Shown in pieces: positions 19,448-30,523 of a DNA stretch of 64,000 nucleotides. The notes under the pieces were generated by a model. That model had not been told where the DNA came from. It made no database searches and worked only from the letters and a program-made list of their open reading frames with translations. Numbering within the stretch: the first letter of the stretch is position 1; each line of letters opens with the position of its first letter. Position numbers and translations under genes: made by a program. Source of the DNA: Alphaproteobacteria bacterium. Its GTDB lineage: Bacteria; Pseudomonadota; Alphaproteobacteria; Geminicoccales; Geminicoccaceae. The DNA is taken from NCBI GenBank assembly GCA_027045875.1, contig JALUAG010000011.1:26143-90142 (forward strand), in the 5' to 3' direction.

Positions 19448-20251
19448 TCACGCTTCCGCCGGCAGCGGATAGGCGCCCACCACCTGCTGGTCGAAATCCA
19501 CGAGCGCCCCGGTCATGAGCCCGCTCTCGTCGCTCGCGAGGAAGGCGATCGCCCGGGCGGCGTCGGCGGCGGTCAGCAGCCGTCCGAACGGCAGCTCCCG
19601 TCCGGCGCGTTCGGCCCAGTCCTCGGGCAGGCCGTGATGTTCGGTCTGCACCCGGTGCTCGGCCGGTGTCATGGTCCAGCCGAGATTGAGCCCGTTGACA
19701 CGGATGCGGTCTCGGGCCAGCGCGGCGGCGATGTTGCGCGTCATGGCCGCCAGCGCCCCCTTGGCGGCGACATAGGGGGCGAGATGCGGCAGACCGCCGT
19801 GGACCGTGATGGAGACGATGTTGACGACGGTGCCGCCGCCCGCACGTCGCAGGTGGGGCAGGGTTCGCTGGATCAGGAAGAAGGGTGCTCGGGCATCCAC
19901 CGCCATCAGCCGGTCGAACAGTTCGGGGGTGGTGTCCTCGATGGTGCCGCGGTCGGTGAGACCGGCGGCGTTCACGAGGCAGTGGAGCGAGCCGAAGCGG
20001 GCGGCCGCCCGGTCGATGGCGCGGAAGCAGGCGTCGACCTCGGCGAGGTCGACGCAGATGGGCTCGGCCGGGCAGCCCTCCTCGGACAGCTCGTGGGCGA
20101 GGGCGTCGAGCCGCTCCCCCTGACGATCGACGAGCGCGAGGCCGGCGGCACCGCGGGCCGCGAACAGTCGAGCCGTGGCCTCGCCCACACCCTGGGCGGC
20201 ACCGGTGATCACCGCGACCCGGCCGCGGAAGGAAGAGGTCTCGGGCAGCAT
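19448..20251 (-). CDS. Short-chain dehydrogenase/reductase
   Basis: A 267-residue classical SDR. The NAD(P)-binding motif TGAAQGVGEAT lies at residues 16-26, NAAG in the middle, the catalytic Ser in IVSITVHGG and the YVAAK Tyr-Lys pair. It ends tail-to-tail with the EEP gene after four bases, so it is not in the importer operon but may act in the same catabolism. An acidic residue follows beta-2 (LALVDRQGERL), favouring NAD over NADP. Substrate unknown. Confidence 0.9.
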   Translation of the reverse strand: MLPETSSFRGRVAVITGAAQGVGEATARLFAARGAAGLALVDRQGERLDALAHELSEEGCPAEPICVDLAEVDACFRAIDRAAARFGSLHCLVNAAGLTDRGTIEDTTPELFDRLMAVDARAPFFLIQRTLPHLRRAGGGTVVNIVSITVHGGLPHLAPYVAAKGALAAMTRNIAAALARDRIRVNGLNLGWTMTPAEHRVQTEHHGLPEDWAERAGRELPFGRLLTAADAARAIAFLASDESGLMTGALVDFDQQVVGAYPLPAEA

Positions 20252-20349
20252 CGGTCTTCCCCCGATCGATGGTTCTCGGTTGCGCCGAGCGTCAGTCTAG
20301 AGGGAAGCGGGGGTTCGCGGAACGCACGACGCTGCCCCCTGTCGGCGCC

Positions 20350-20364
20350 CCGGACCGTGTCCGG
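20350..20364 (-). terminator. Possible hairpin after the D,D-carboxypeptidase gene
   Basis: CCGGAC-CGT-GTCCGG forms a perfect six-pair stem with a three-base loop, about 34 bases past the carboxypeptidase stop. No T-run follows on the minus strand, so it is a weak terminator candidate at best; in GC-rich DNA such stems also arise by chance. Confidence 0.25.
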
Positions 20365-20397
20365 CGGGGCGGGAGCCCGGGATCGGCCCCCGCGGCC

Positions 20398-21669
20398 TCA
20401 GCGGATCGCCACCCGGACCGGCCGTTCCAGGGTCACCACCAGACAGTCCTGGCGACGGCTCTCGAGGACCCGGCAGGCCTCGCGCGCTTCGGTCAGCGTG
20501 AGTCCGACGATGCGCGCCCGGTAGAAGGTACGGTTGCGCCCACGCCGCTTGCTGACGGCGATGTTGGCGTCGAGCAGGATGTCGGGGGCCAGCTTGCGGG
20601 CACGATAGGCGATCTTGCGGGCCTGCTCCGCCCGCAGATAGGCACCCACCTGCACGCCGTAGAAGCGCTCCACCATGCGCCGCGTGCCGCCGCGTGCCGC
20701 CACCGGCGTCGCCACCGGATCGCGCAGGATCGGGCGGCGGCTACGCATCCGCGGGATCGGATAGGCGACGTCCGTCGGCAGCGGCGCCGCCTCGGGAAGG
20801 CTCGCGAGGGCGATGCCACCCGGGCGCGGGCGCGGGCGCGGCGCGTTGGCGACGAGACGGCTTTCGAGCCGGCGGAAGCCGAGATCGAGCAGGTCCGCCA
20901 CCCGGCGGTCGCGAGCACGCGCGGTGCGGCCACCGGCCACCACGGCGATCACCCGCCGCCCGTTGCGGACCGCCGAAGCCGCGAGATTGAAGCCCGACGC
21001 CCGGATGTAACCGGTCTTCACGCCGTCGAGACCGGCGTACCGACCGAGCAACCGGTTGTGGTTGCCGAAGCGGCGCCCCTTGAAGACGAAGCTCCGGCGC
21101 GAGAAGTAGCGGTAGTAGCGCGGGAAATCGCGCACGAGAGCGCGCGCCAGCAGTGCCATGTCGCGCACCGTGGTGCGCTGCCGGCTGTTGGGAAGGCCGG
21201 ACGCATTGCGGAAAGTGGTGCGCCGCATGCCGAGTGCCCGTGCCTTGGCGGTCATGCGCTTGGCGAAACGCCATTCGGTGCCGGCCAGCCGTTCGGCCAC
21301 GGCCACCGCCACGTCGTTGGCCGATTTGGTCACCAGGGCCAGGATCGCCTGTTCGACGGTCAGCGACTGCCCGGCACGCAGCCCCAGTCGCGACGGTGGC
21401 ATGCCCGCCGCCCGCCGTGAGATCCGGATCCGTTCGCGGAGCTTCAGACGACCGTTCTCGAGCGCCTCGAAGACCATGTAGAGTGTCATCATCTTGGTCA
21501 GCGAGGCCGGATAGATTCGCCGATCGGCCGCCTCGGCGTAGAGCACCGCACCGGTGTCGGCGTCCATGACGATGGCGGCGCTCGGCGGGCGCGCCCAAGC
21601 GGGACCGCTCACAAGCAGCATCAGGGCCATCAACCAGCCGACCAGCACCTGCGGTCTTCCGATACGCAC
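20398..21669 (-). CDS. D-alanyl-D-alanine carboxypeptidase with C-terminal SPOR domain
   Basis: Periplasmic penicillin-binding protein of the DacA/PBP5 group (peptidase S11) that trims the terminal D-Ala of peptidoglycan stem peptides. 423 residues: signal peptide (MALMLLVSGPAWA), then the active-site SxxK as PASLTKMM, SxN as TKSANDVA, and the KTG box as DGVKTGYI. A linker rich in Arg/Pro leads to a C-terminal SPOR-like domain (about the last 80 residues, YGVQVGAYLRAEQARKIA), which binds denuded glycan at the septum. GTG at 21669 is chosen for its GGAGG four bases upstream; the frame stays open to a TTG at 21735. Confidence 0.92.
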   Translation of the reverse strand: MRIGRPQVLVGWLMALMLLVSGPAWARPPSAAIVMDADTGAVLYAEAADRRIYPASLTKMMTLYMVFEALENGRLKLRERIRISRRAAGMPPSRLGLRAGQSLTVEQAILALVTKSANDVAVAVAERLAGTEWRFAKRMTAKARALGMRRTTFRNASGLPNSRQRTTVRDMALLARALVRDFPRYYRYFSRRSFVFKGRRFGNHNRLLGRYAGLDGVKTGYIRASGFNLAASAVRNGRRVIAVVAGGRTARARDRRVADLLDLGFRRLESRLVANAPRPRPRPGGIALASLPEAAPLPTDVAYPIPRMRSRRPILRDPVATPVAARGGTRRMVERFYGVQVGAYLRAEQARKIAYRARKLAPDILLDANIAVSKRRGRNRTFYRARIVGLTLTEAREACRVLESRRQDCLVVTLERPVRVAIR

Positions 21670-21846
21670 ACCGCCTCCGACGCTCAATCGACCCCGCCGC
21701 GGCGTCCGACCGGGCGGAAAAGCTCGTGAAAGCAAGTATTACCGCACAATGGTTAAGAAGAACCTTACAGCACCGCTATTTTCTTGCCAAGCGGAACGCA
21801 GAGTGACGAAACCGTGGGTTGTGCAAACTCGGCGGCTGCCGTTCGA

Positions 21847-22788
21847 TCAGCCCCACCCGTTCACGGGCTCCAGCCATTTGCGGTAGATGAAGCCGCGTCC
21901 GCCGTCCTCGAAGATCACCTCCTTCCAGCCCAGCTTCTCGCCGACGACGCGCACCACCGTGCCCTTGGCGGCGATGCGCCGTGCCGGATAGCCGTTGCCG
22001 GGTCCGGCGCGCACGTTGACGTCGGCCAGGGCGCGATAGGGCTCCCCTTCGCCGGGCGCGGTGGCGGTCCTGCGAGCGGCCTCCGGCGCCGCCTCCCCGG
22101 CGGTCCCGGCACCCTCGCCGGGCGACGTCGCCGGGCGCGGCGCCTGCGCCGCGGCGGTCGCCGGTGCCGCCGGCTCGGGTGCCGCCGCCGGCTCCGGCTG
22201 TCGCTCGGTGGCGAGCTGTACCGCCACCTGCCGCGCCGCCTCGCCGAGGCGGGCGAGTCGCCGTTCGGCGCGGACGATCTCTTCATCCCCGGGCGCGAGA
22301 CGTCGTGCCTCGACGAGATCCGCCGCCGCGCCCTCCAGATCGCCACTCTCCATCCGCACCTGGGCACGACGCAGCCAGGCGATGGCCTTGTCCGGGCCGA
22401 GTTCGATGGCCCGCGAAAGATCGGTCAGCGCCCGCTGGTACTCGCCGGTATTGGCGAGGGCGACGCCCCGCCGCACCAGCACCACCCGCAGATTGCGACG
22501 GGCCATGGTATCGTCGGGCTTGAGGGAGAGGGCCTCCTGGTAATCGGCCACCGCCCGGTCGTAGTCGCCGAGCTGGTCGTAGGCCACGCCCCGGTTGTTG
22601 TAGGCGATGGCCAGCGCCTCCACGTCGAGCTCGCCGGAAACGATGGCGGAGGTGAAGAACTCCACCGCCTGCTCGTAACGCCCTTCGCGGTACGCCGCAT
22701 TGCCGTTCCTGATGTCGTCCAGCCCCCCGGCGAGGGCCGTGACCGTCACCCAGGACAGGAACAGCATCGCCACAACGATCGCTCGCAT
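21847..22788 (-). CDS. Exported TPR-repeat protein with C-terminal SH3-like domain
   Basis: A 313-residue periplasmic protein. Signal peptide (MRAIVVAMLFLSWVTVTALA), then about four tetratricopeptide repeats (residues 25-190; for example NNRGVAYDQLGDYDRAVADY and LVRRGVALANTGEYQRALTDL), an Ala/Pro/Glu-rich linker (about 195-245), and a bacterial SH3 domain (ALADVNVRAGPGNGYP to the end). SH3_3 domains often bind peptidoglycan or partner proteins, so an envelope scaffold role is plausible. It lies between glmU and the carboxypeptidase, both cell-wall genes, on the same strand. Confidence 0.88.
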   Translation of the reverse strand: MRAIVVAMLFLSWVTVTALAGGLDDIRNGNAAYREGRYEQAVEFFTSAIVSGELDVEALAIAYNNRGVAYDQLGDYDRAVADYQEALSLKPDDTMARRNLRVVLVRRGVALANTGEYQRALTDLSRAIELGPDKAIAWLRRAQVRMESGDLEGAAADLVEARRLAPGDEEIVRAERRLARLGEAARQVAVQLATERQPEPAAAPEPAAPATAAAQAPRPATSPGEGAGTAGEAAPEAARRTATAPGEGEPYRALADVNVRAGPGNGYPARRIAAKGTVVRVVGEKLGWKEVIFEDGGRGFIYRKWLEPVNGWG

Positions 22789-22827
22789 CCCTCTTCCTCC
22801 CTGCTCGCGGCTTCGTCCCGCCGCCCC

Positions 22828-24189
22828 CTACTCCTTCGCCGCTTTCTCCGCGCGGCGTCTCGCGAAACGTTGCCGCAGGTCCGGCGCGCGGCCGGGTTTG
22901 ACCTGCTGGCCGCCCCGCGCGACCGCCACCGCCCGGTCCGGTACGTCGCGGGTGATCGTGCTGCCGGCCCCGACGATGGCCTCGGCACCGATCCGAACCG
23001 GTGCCACCAGCGCGCTGTTGGAGCCGACGAAGGCCCGCCGGCCGATCTCGGTACGATGCTTGGCCACGCCGTCGTAGTTGCAGGTGATCGTACCGGCACC
23101 GATGTTGGCGCCTTCGCCCACCGTCGCGTCCCCGAGATAGGCCAGATGATTGGCTTTCGCACCCGTTCCGAGCACGGCGTTCTTGGTCTCGACGAAGTTG
23201 CCCACGCGCGCGCCCTCGCCGAGGCGGCTGCCGGGCCGCAGCCGGGCGAAGGGACCCACCACGGCACCTGCCGCCACCTCCGCTCCTTCGAGATGGCTGA
23301 AGCTGCGCACCCTGGCGCCTGCGGCGATCCGCACGCCGGGTCCGAACACCACCTGCGGTTCGATCACCGCTCCCGGGCCGATCTCGGTATCGAAGGCGAG
23401 GAACACCGTTTCCGGGACGGGCATGATCACGCCGCCTTCCAGCATCGCTTCCCGCCGCCGACGCTGGAAGACGGCTTCGAGCTCGGCCAGCTCGCGCTGG
23501 CTGTTGACGCCGAGCGCCTCTTCGGGATCGGCCTCGACCGCCACACAGCTGCGCGCGGCGGCGACCAGCGCCGCGACGAGATCGGTGAGATAGGACTCCC
23601 CCTTCTCGGGCCGGAGTGGCAGGCGGGACAGCAGCGGGCGTGCGGCCTCGAGCTCCAGCAGCATGACCCCCGCATTGCAGGGGGCTCCGGCGAGCAGTTC
23701 CGGCTCCGCATGCCGCTCCTCGACGATCTCGAGCAGCCTGCCGTCCTCCGCCAGCCGCAGGCGCCCGTATCCCTCCCGCCGCGCGGGCCGGAAGGCGAGT
23801 ACGGTGGCCGCCGCCCCGGCCGTCGCGTGCCGCTCGATCATGGCACGCAGCCTGTCCGCTCCCAGAAGCGGCGTGTCACCGTAAAGCACGAGGAGACGAT
23901 CGGCATCGCCGACGGCCTCCGCCGCCCGCCGCGTCGCGTCCCCGGTGCCCCGCGGCGGATCCTGCCACACGATCCGTGCCCCGGGGCATTCCGCCGTGAC
24001 GTAGGCGGCCACCTCCTCGGAGCACGGATCGAGCACCACGACGAGCGCCGCCGGCTCGAGGGCCGCGGCCGTGGCCAGCACATGGCCCAGCAGCGGCCGG
24101 CCTCCGAGCGGGTGGAGGACCTTGGCGAGACCGTTTCGCATGCGTGTCCCGCGGCCCGCGGCGAGAACGGCGATGGCGAGGGAGGTCAT
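22828..24189 (-). CDS. glmU: Bifunctional UDP-GlcNAc pyrophosphorylase / GlcN-1-P acetyltransferase
   Basis: Makes UDP-N-acetylglucosamine, the precursor of peptidoglycan and lipopolysaccharide. 453 residues. The N-terminal uridylyltransferase domain shows LAAGRGTRMRNGLAKVLHPLGG (residues 8-29), GTGDATRRA and YGDTPLL. The C-terminal left-handed beta-helix shows hexapeptide repeats, NFVETKNAVLGTGAKANHL, and the acetyl-CoA region GAGTITCNYDG. The start is MTSLAIAVLAAGRG at 24189; upstream in-frame codons lack homology. It is divergent from gph across about 100 bases. Confidence 0.97.
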   Translation of the reverse strand: MTSLAIAVLAAGRGTRMRNGLAKVLHPLGGRPLLGHVLATAAALEPAALVVVLDPCSEEVAAYVTAECPGARIVWQDPPRGTGDATRRAAEAVGDADRLLVLYGDTPLLGADRLRAMIERHATAGAAATVLAFRPARREGYGRLRLAEDGRLLEIVEERHAEPELLAGAPCNAGVMLLELEAARPLLSRLPLRPEKGESYLTDLVAALVAAARSCVAVEADPEEALGVNSQRELAELEAVFQRRRREAMLEGGVIMPVPETVFLAFDTEIGPGAVIEPQVVFGPGVRIAAGARVRSFSHLEGAEVAAGAVVGPFARLRPGSRLGEGARVGNFVETKNAVLGTGAKANHLAYLGDATVGEGANIGAGTITCNYDGVAKHRTEIGRRAFVGSNSALVAPVRIGAEAIVGAGSTITRDVPDRAVAVARGGQQVKPGRAPDLRQRFARRRAEKAAKE

Positions 24190-24289
24190 GCGGATTCCGG
24201 CTCCGGATGCTGGCTGGACGACCAGGAGACTGGACTTGCGGGCGAACTGTAGCAAAGTTCGGCGTCGTCACAACATCGGGACACGCCTC

Positions 24290-25012
24290 GTGAATCTCCG
24301 CCTCCACGCCGCCATCTTCGATCTCGACGGCACCCTGGTCGAGACCCTGCCGGACATCCATGCGGTATTGGCGGAGCTGCTCGTCGAGGAGGGTATCGCG
24401 GTACCCGACCGCGAGCGGGTACGACGCATGATCGGTGACGGGGCGCGGATGCTGGTGGTACGGGCGCTGCAGGCGGCCGGGCGGGCGTCCGGAGAGGAGG
24501 ACGAGATCGACCGCCTCCATCGTCGCTTCGTCGAACTCTACGAACGCCACCCCTGCCGCTACAGCGCGCCCTTTCCGGGCGCGGTCGAATGTCTCCGCCA
24601 CCTGCGCGAGCGGGGCGTGAGGCTCGGCGTCTGCACCAACAAGCCGCAGCGGGCCAGCGAGCAGCTGCTGGACGCGCTCGGCCTCGCACCCTATTTCTCG
24701 GTCGTGATCGGCGGCGATCGGGCGGTGCGGCGAAAGCCGGACCCCGAGCATCCGAGGGCGGTCCTCGCGGCGCTCGGCGAGAATGCCCGGCACGGGCTGA
24801 TGATCGGGGATTCGCGGAACGACCTGCTGGCCGCGCGGGCCGCGGGGCTGCCTTGCGTGCTCGTGCGCCACGGTTACGGGCCGGATCCCGCGGACGCGCT
24901 GGGCGCGGACCGGGTGATCGACGATCTGTCCGAGCTGCCGCCGCTGCTGTCGGCGGGTGCGCTTGACAGCGCCGCCGGGGAACCGTACGAGCCCGGGGGA
25001 GAGGGCGCTTAG
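24290..25012 (+). CDS. gph: Phosphoglycolate phosphatase (HAD family)
   Basis: Hydrolyses 2-phosphoglycolate from DNA repair or oxygenase activity. 240 residues; HAD motifs are AIFDLDGTLVET (nucleophile Asp), VCTNKP (Thr), RKPDPEHP (Lys) and MIGDSRNDLLAARAAG (acidic pair). Cap and core fit the Gph subfamily. The start is the GTG at 24290 immediately before NLRLHAAIFDLDG. Oddly, the C-terminal extension runs into the tRNA-Val gene: the TAG stop at 25010-25012 lies inside tRNA positions 8-10. Confidence 0.93.
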   Translation: MNLRLHAAIFDLDGTLVETLPDIHAVLAELLVEEGIAVPDRERVRRMIGDGARMLVVRALQAAGRASGEEDEIDRLHRRFVELYERHPCRYSAPFPGAVECLRHLRERGVRLGVCTNKPQRASEQLLDALGLAPYFSVVIGGDRAVRRKPDPEHPRAVLAALGENARHGLMIGDSRNDLLAARAAGLPCVLVRHGYGPDPADALGADRVIDDLSELPPLLSAGALDSAAGEPYEPGGEGA

Positions 25013-25077
25013 CTCAGCGGTAGAGCACCGTCTTCACACGGCGGGGGTCGCTGGTTCGAACCCAGCAGCGCCCACCA
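25003..25077 (+). tRNA. tRNA-Val (anticodon CAC)
   Basis: A full cloverleaf can be drawn: acceptor GGGCGCT pairs with AGCGCCC, the D arm is AGCTCAGCGGTAGAGC, the anticodon stem CCGTC/GGCGG encloses loop TTCACAC (anticodon CAC, reading GUG), and the T arm contains GGTTCGAACCC. The discriminator A and CCA end are encoded. The first ten bases overlap the 3' end of gph. Confidence 0.96.
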
Positions 25078-25116
25078 TCCCGTTTCCGACCTCGGTCGGT
25101 CCGGCGTCTCTCCCGC

Positions 25117-25140
25117 CCGCAAGGGGATGCGGCATTTTTT
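25117..25140 (+). terminator. Intrinsic terminator after tRNA-Val
   Basis: CCGCA-AGGGGA-TGCGG hairpin followed by CATTTTTT, about 40 bases past the tRNA 3' end. The stem is short but the six-base T-run is rare in this GC-rich sequence and supports a Rho-independent terminator for the gph/tRNA-Val transcript. Confidence 0.55.
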
Positions 25141-25306
25141 CCGTGACTTGGCCGTTGCGGTACCGACACGGTGACGCCATGTGCGGGAGCGCCACTCGAA
25201 ACATGCGAACGACGGGAGGATCGGGCGGCAGGAACGGTTGCCGCTGTCGTACCGCCTCTTCCCGGATGACGGCCCTCGGACCCTCGACAGAGGCGATCAC
25301 AACCGG

Positions 25307-26579
25307 ATGTCCTCCAAGCTCCGAATCGCCCACGTCTATCCGCACGCGCGGATCGGCAGCGGGAACCGTGTCACCGACGCCATCTCGATCGTGCTCCACG
25401 AGTGCTGCCGCCGGCTCGCCCGCGAGCACGAGGTGTCTGCCTGGGTCCGGCGGATGCCGGGACAACCGGTGGTCGAGCGGGCCGAGGGCTTCACCATCCA
25501 CCGTCTTCCGGTGGGCGCCCGATCGGCTGCTCAACGGGCTGATGCTGCTCGACCGGCTGGGACTCACCCCCACCGGCCGCCCCAGCCGTACGTGGCCCAC
25601 CTACTACCTGCCGTTCGCCCTCCGGCTCGCGGTCGGGCTGCGGCGCCGCAACGTCGGGGTGGTTCATCTGCACAGCGTCGCCGGTCTGCTGCCGCTGCTG
25701 CGCCGGTTCCTGCCCGAGGCGGTGATCGGCCTGCACGTCCACGATCACTCGCTGGCCGACTTCTCGCCCGGCTGGGGACGAGCCTGCCTGCGAGCGGCCG
25801 ATTTCGCGCTCACCTGTAGCCATTTCGTTGGTGAGCGCATCCGCCGCCACCTGGGCGACGGCATCCCGCCTCTCCACACCCTCCACAACGGGGTCGACCG
25901 GCGGTTCTTCGCCTGCCAGAGCGATCCCGGAGGAGCGCGGCGCATCGTCTTCGTCGGCCGGCTGGCACCGGAAAAAGGCGTCCATCTGCTGATCGAGGCC
26001 TTCGCGCGCATCGCCGACCGCTTCCCCGACGCCACTCTCGATCTCGTCGGGCCGGCCGAATTCTCCCCGCCCGAGTTCGTCGATCCCTGGCACCGCGATC
26101 CGCTGCTGCGTCCCCTCGTCCCCCGTCTGGCGCGACCCGCCAGCTACGGCGAGGAACTGCGCCGCCGGGCAACGAGCCTCGGCGATCGCGTCCGCTTCAC
26201 CGGTGCCGTGGACAACGCGCGCCTGCCGTCGCTCCTGACCGGCGCGGCGGTGCTCGTCATGCCCTCGCTGTGGGAGGAACCCTTCGGCATCCCCGTGGTC
26301 GAAGCGATGGCCGCGGGTCTGCCCGTGGTCGCGAGCGACGCGGGCGCCTTCCCGGAAACGGTGGCGCACGACCGTACCGGCTTGCTCGTGCCGCGCGGCG
26401 ACAGCCAGGCCCTCGCGGCGGCCCTCGACCGGCTGCTCGCCGATCCCGGGCTTCGCCGGCGTTTCGGCGTCGCCGGACGGACCCGGGCGCGCGAGCTCTT
26501 CACCTGGGACCATCGGGTGAGTCGCCTCGAGGTCATCTACCGGGAAGCGGCGGAACGGCGCGCGCGCCGCCGGCGATAG
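25307..26579 (+). pseudogene. GT4-type glycosyltransferase, frameshifted near 25515
   Basis: The N-terminus (MSSKLRIAHVYPHARIGSGN to FTIHRLPVG) is encoded from the ATG at 25307. Homology then moves one base to another frame (APDRLLNGLMLLDRL onward) to the stop at 26579. The jump lies in GTGGGCGCCC at 25511-25520; removing one G of the GGG run would restore about 423 codons. The C-terminal half is a standard GT-B domain with RRIVFVGRLAPEKGVHLL (donor-site start) and the EEPFGIPVVEAMAAGLPVV block with the E-x7-E pair. Family GT4 enzymes transfer sugars from nucleotide donors to envelope glycans. Either a true pseudogene or a sequencing error in a G-run. Confidence 0.8.
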
Positions 26580-26620
26580 CGGCGTCGACCGTCCGCTCGC
26601 CGTCTCCGGCGGCTGACGCT

Positions 26621-27172
26621 TCAGGCGCCGGAGCCCTTCGCCAGCGCCTCCAGCGCCCGCCGATGCAGGTCGGCGGATTCCCTGCCGAAACAGCAGAAGA
26701 GCACCGTCTCCGGAAGCGGGTTGGCGTCGAGGAACTCGGCCACCGTCCGCACCGCGATGCGCGCCGCGCGATCCGGAGGAAAGCCGTAGATGCCCGTCGA
26801 GATGGCGGGGAAGGCGATCGACTTCAGCCCGTGGTCGCGGGCGAGCTCCAGCGAACGCCGGTAGGCGGAGGCGAGCAGCGCGTCCTCTCCGGCCTCCCCG
26901 CCGTGCCACCTGGGGCCCACCGCGTGGATCACGTACCGCGCCCGCAGGCGATGGCCGGCGGTGATGCGGGCGTCGCCCGTGGGGCAATGGCCGACGGTCT
27001 TGCATTCCTCCCGGAGCCCGGGGCCGGCAGCGCGATGGATGGCCCCGGACACGCCACCCCCCGGCGTGAGCCGACTGTTGGCGGCATTGACGATGGCATC
27101 CACGTCGAGGGTCGTGATGTCCCCCTCGACCACCTTCATGCGCGCCAGTGTCTCGGATGGGAGCGGGTTCAT
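26621..27172 (-). CDS. Macro-domain protein (O-acetyl-ADP-ribose deacetylase-like)
   Basis: A 183-residue single macro domain. [21 protein letters not shown] with the catalytic-type Asn, [18 protein letters not shown] (ADP-ribose-binding loop), [10 protein letters not shown] and the second loop [12 protein letters not shown] are all present, as in YmdB/MacroD enzymes that remove ADP-ribose or O-acetyl-ADP-ribose. The start is the ATG at 27172, with GAGGAG eight bases upstream. It is divergent from the HtpX-like gene. Confidence 0.93.
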   Translation of the reverse strand: MNPLPSETLARMKVVEGDITTLDVDAIVNAANSRLTPGGGVSGAIHRAAGPGLREECKTVGHCPTGDARITAGHRLRARYVIHAVGPRWHGGEAGEDALLASAYRRSLELARDHGLKSIAFPAISTGIYGFPPDRAARIAVRTVAEFLDANPLPETVLFCCFGRESADLHRRALEALAKGSGA

Positions 27173-27259
27173 CGGCTTGCTCCTCGCAGCGCTTGCAGGA
27201 CCGGTTCCTGCGGCTACATGATGGGTTCCGAGACCGGTCGCCCGCAAGCCCCCGGAGAG

Positions 27260-28246
27260 ATGAGACTGCCTCCCGTCACCTTCCACGTGAGCGAAGAGCA
27301 GCGCCGGCGCCACAAGCTGCGCAACATCCTCCATTCGGCCCTGCTGATCCTCGGCATGGCGGCGATCCTGGGCGTCTGTGCCTATGCGCTCTGGGGCGGC
27401 GAGGGGGTCGCCTGGGCACTCGTCGGCAGCGGCATCGCCTTCGCCCTTTCCCCCAACGTGCCGCCCGAGTGGGTCATGCGCATGTACCGGGCGGTGCCCA
27501 TGCACCCGCGCGACTTTCCGGAGCTCTCGGAACTGGTGTCGCTGCTGGCGCGGCGCGCCGAACTGCCCGAGGTGCCGCGGCTCTACTGGGTGGGGAGCCC
27601 GGTGCTCAACGCCTTCGCGGTGGGACGGCCCGAGCACGCGGCGATCGCGGTCACCGACGGCATTCTCCGCACCCTCACCATGCGCGAACTGGCCGGCGTG
27701 CTGGCCCACGAGATCAGTCACATCCGCAACAACGATCTGTGGATCATGCAGCTCGCCGACACCATGAGTCGCTTCACGAGCATTCTTTCCTACTTCGGGC
27801 AGTTGCTCCTGTTCCTCAATCTACCGCTGCTGCTCACCGGCCGCACGGTCGTGCCCTGGCTCGCGGTGATCGTGCTGATCTTCGCCCCGACCCTGATGGC
27901 ACTCCTGCAGCTCGCCCTTTCCCGGGCCCGCGAGTTCGACGCCGATCTCGACGCCGCCGGCCTGACCGGCGATCCGGCGGGCCTCGCCAGCGCCCTCGGC
28001 AAGCTGGAACGCTACCAGGGGCGCTTCTGGGAGGAGATCGTCTTCCCCGGCCGACGGATCCCCGAACCGTCGCTGCTGCGCACCCATCCGCCCACCGAGG
28101 AGCGGATCCGGCGGCTGCTTTCCCTCTACGAGGCGCGGCCCGAAGCGGAACGGGAGATCCGGCTGCCGCCCCGCCTCCGGCTTCCCGACCATTTCGGCGT
28201 CGCTTTCGGTCCCCCGCGCTATCGCTGGCCCGGCGTCTGGTACTGA
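27260..28246 (+). CDS. HtpX-like M48 zinc metalloprotease
   Basis: Membrane-bound quality-control protease family, 328 residues. The catalytic HExxH is HEISH at 150-154 with the third zinc ligand at Glu225 in [15 protein letters not shown]. Two N-terminal helices (about 24-64) and two further helices around 175-220 anchor it. The C-terminal [12 protein letters not shown] motif is typical of M48B. Starts at 27218, 27221 or 27260 are possible; none has a well-spaced ribosome site, and 27260 was chosen as nearest to the conserved region. It differs from classical HtpX at the N-terminus, so a paralogue is possible. Confidence 0.85.
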   Translation: MRLPPVTFHVSEEQRRRHKLRNILHSALLILGMAAILGVCAYALWGGEGVAWALVGSGIAFALSPNVPPEWVMRMYRAVPMHPRDFPELSELVSLLARRAELPEVPRLYWVGSPVLNAFAVGRPEHAAIAVTDGILRTLTMRELAGVLAHEISHIRNNDLWIMQLADTMSRFTSILSYFGQLLLFLNLPLLLTGRTVVPWLAVIVLIFAPTLMALLQLALSRAREFDADLDAAGLTGDPAGLASALGKLERYQGRFWEEIVFPGRRIPEPSLLRTHPPTEERIRRLLSLYEARPEAEREIRLPPRLRLPDHFGVAFGPPRYRWPGVWY

Positions 28247-28252
28247 ACGCCC

Positions 28253-29736
<1,484 letters not shown>

Positions 29737-29740
<4 letters not shown>

Positions 29741-30456
29741 GCGCGCGTGACCTCGGCCACGAAGCTGTAGCCACCGCCCCAATGGGTCTTGATGTACCGC
29801 GGCCGCCGCGGGTCCTTCTCGATCTTCTTTCTGAGCCGGCTCACCAGATTGTCGATGGAGCGGTCGAACAGCTGCGCCTCCCGGCCGCGTGCCAGATCCA
29901 GCAGCTGATCGCGGCTCAGCACCACACCGGGATGACGCACGAAGGCCAGGAGGAGCTGATACTCGGCGGTGCTCAGCGGCACCGTCACACCGTCCTCGCG
30001 CAGCAGTTCGCGACGGGCGGGATCGAAGGTCCAGTGGCCGAACCGCAGACGGCCGCGCTCCACCCGCTCGTGGGCCGGTGGCAGGCTGTTGACGCGGCGC
30101 AGCACGGCCTTGATGCGGGCCAGGAGCTCCCGCGGATTGAAGGGCTTGGTGACGTAGTCGTCGGCCCCGATCTCGAGCCCCACGATGCGGTCGGTCTCGT
30201 CGGCCATGGCAGTGAGCAGGACGATCGGGACGGAGCTCCGCGCCCGCAGGTCCCGACACAGCGAAAGACCGTCCTCGCCGGGCATCATGATGTCGAGAAT
30301 GATTAGATCGATGGCGTGCCCCGCGAGCACCCGTCGCGCCTCTCGCACGTCCGCCGCCATCGACACGCGATAGCCGTGGCGCTGCAGATACTTGCCGAGC
30401 GCGTCGCGGATCTCGCGGTGATCGTCGACGACGAGAATGTGGGCTGTCTTTTCCAT
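29737..30456 (-). CDS. OmpR/PhoB-family response regulator
   Basis: A 239-residue regulator. The receiver domain has the acidic pair DD at 11-12, phospho-acceptor Asp55 in LIILDIMMPG, Thr in LLTAMAD and Lys in DYVTKPFNP. The C-terminal winged helix (about 140-235) ends with DRSIDNLVSRLRKKIEKDP and the GGGYSF wing. Its stop overlaps the kinase ATG, so the two form an operon. It is divergent from the EF-hand gene across 191 bases that contain a tandem TGTCAC repeat, the usual layout of OmpR-family sites. Confidence 0.95.
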
Positions 30457-30523
30457 CGGCCGGATCCGTCCTTCAGCGATGGGCCCTTACCACGACCCGG
30501 GAAGCCTCCGCGGAAGGGAAAAT

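Noticed and set aside
25003..26579. Genomic island integrated at tRNA-Val
   Set aside because: No integrase gene and no second copy of the tRNA 3' end is visible downstream in the window.
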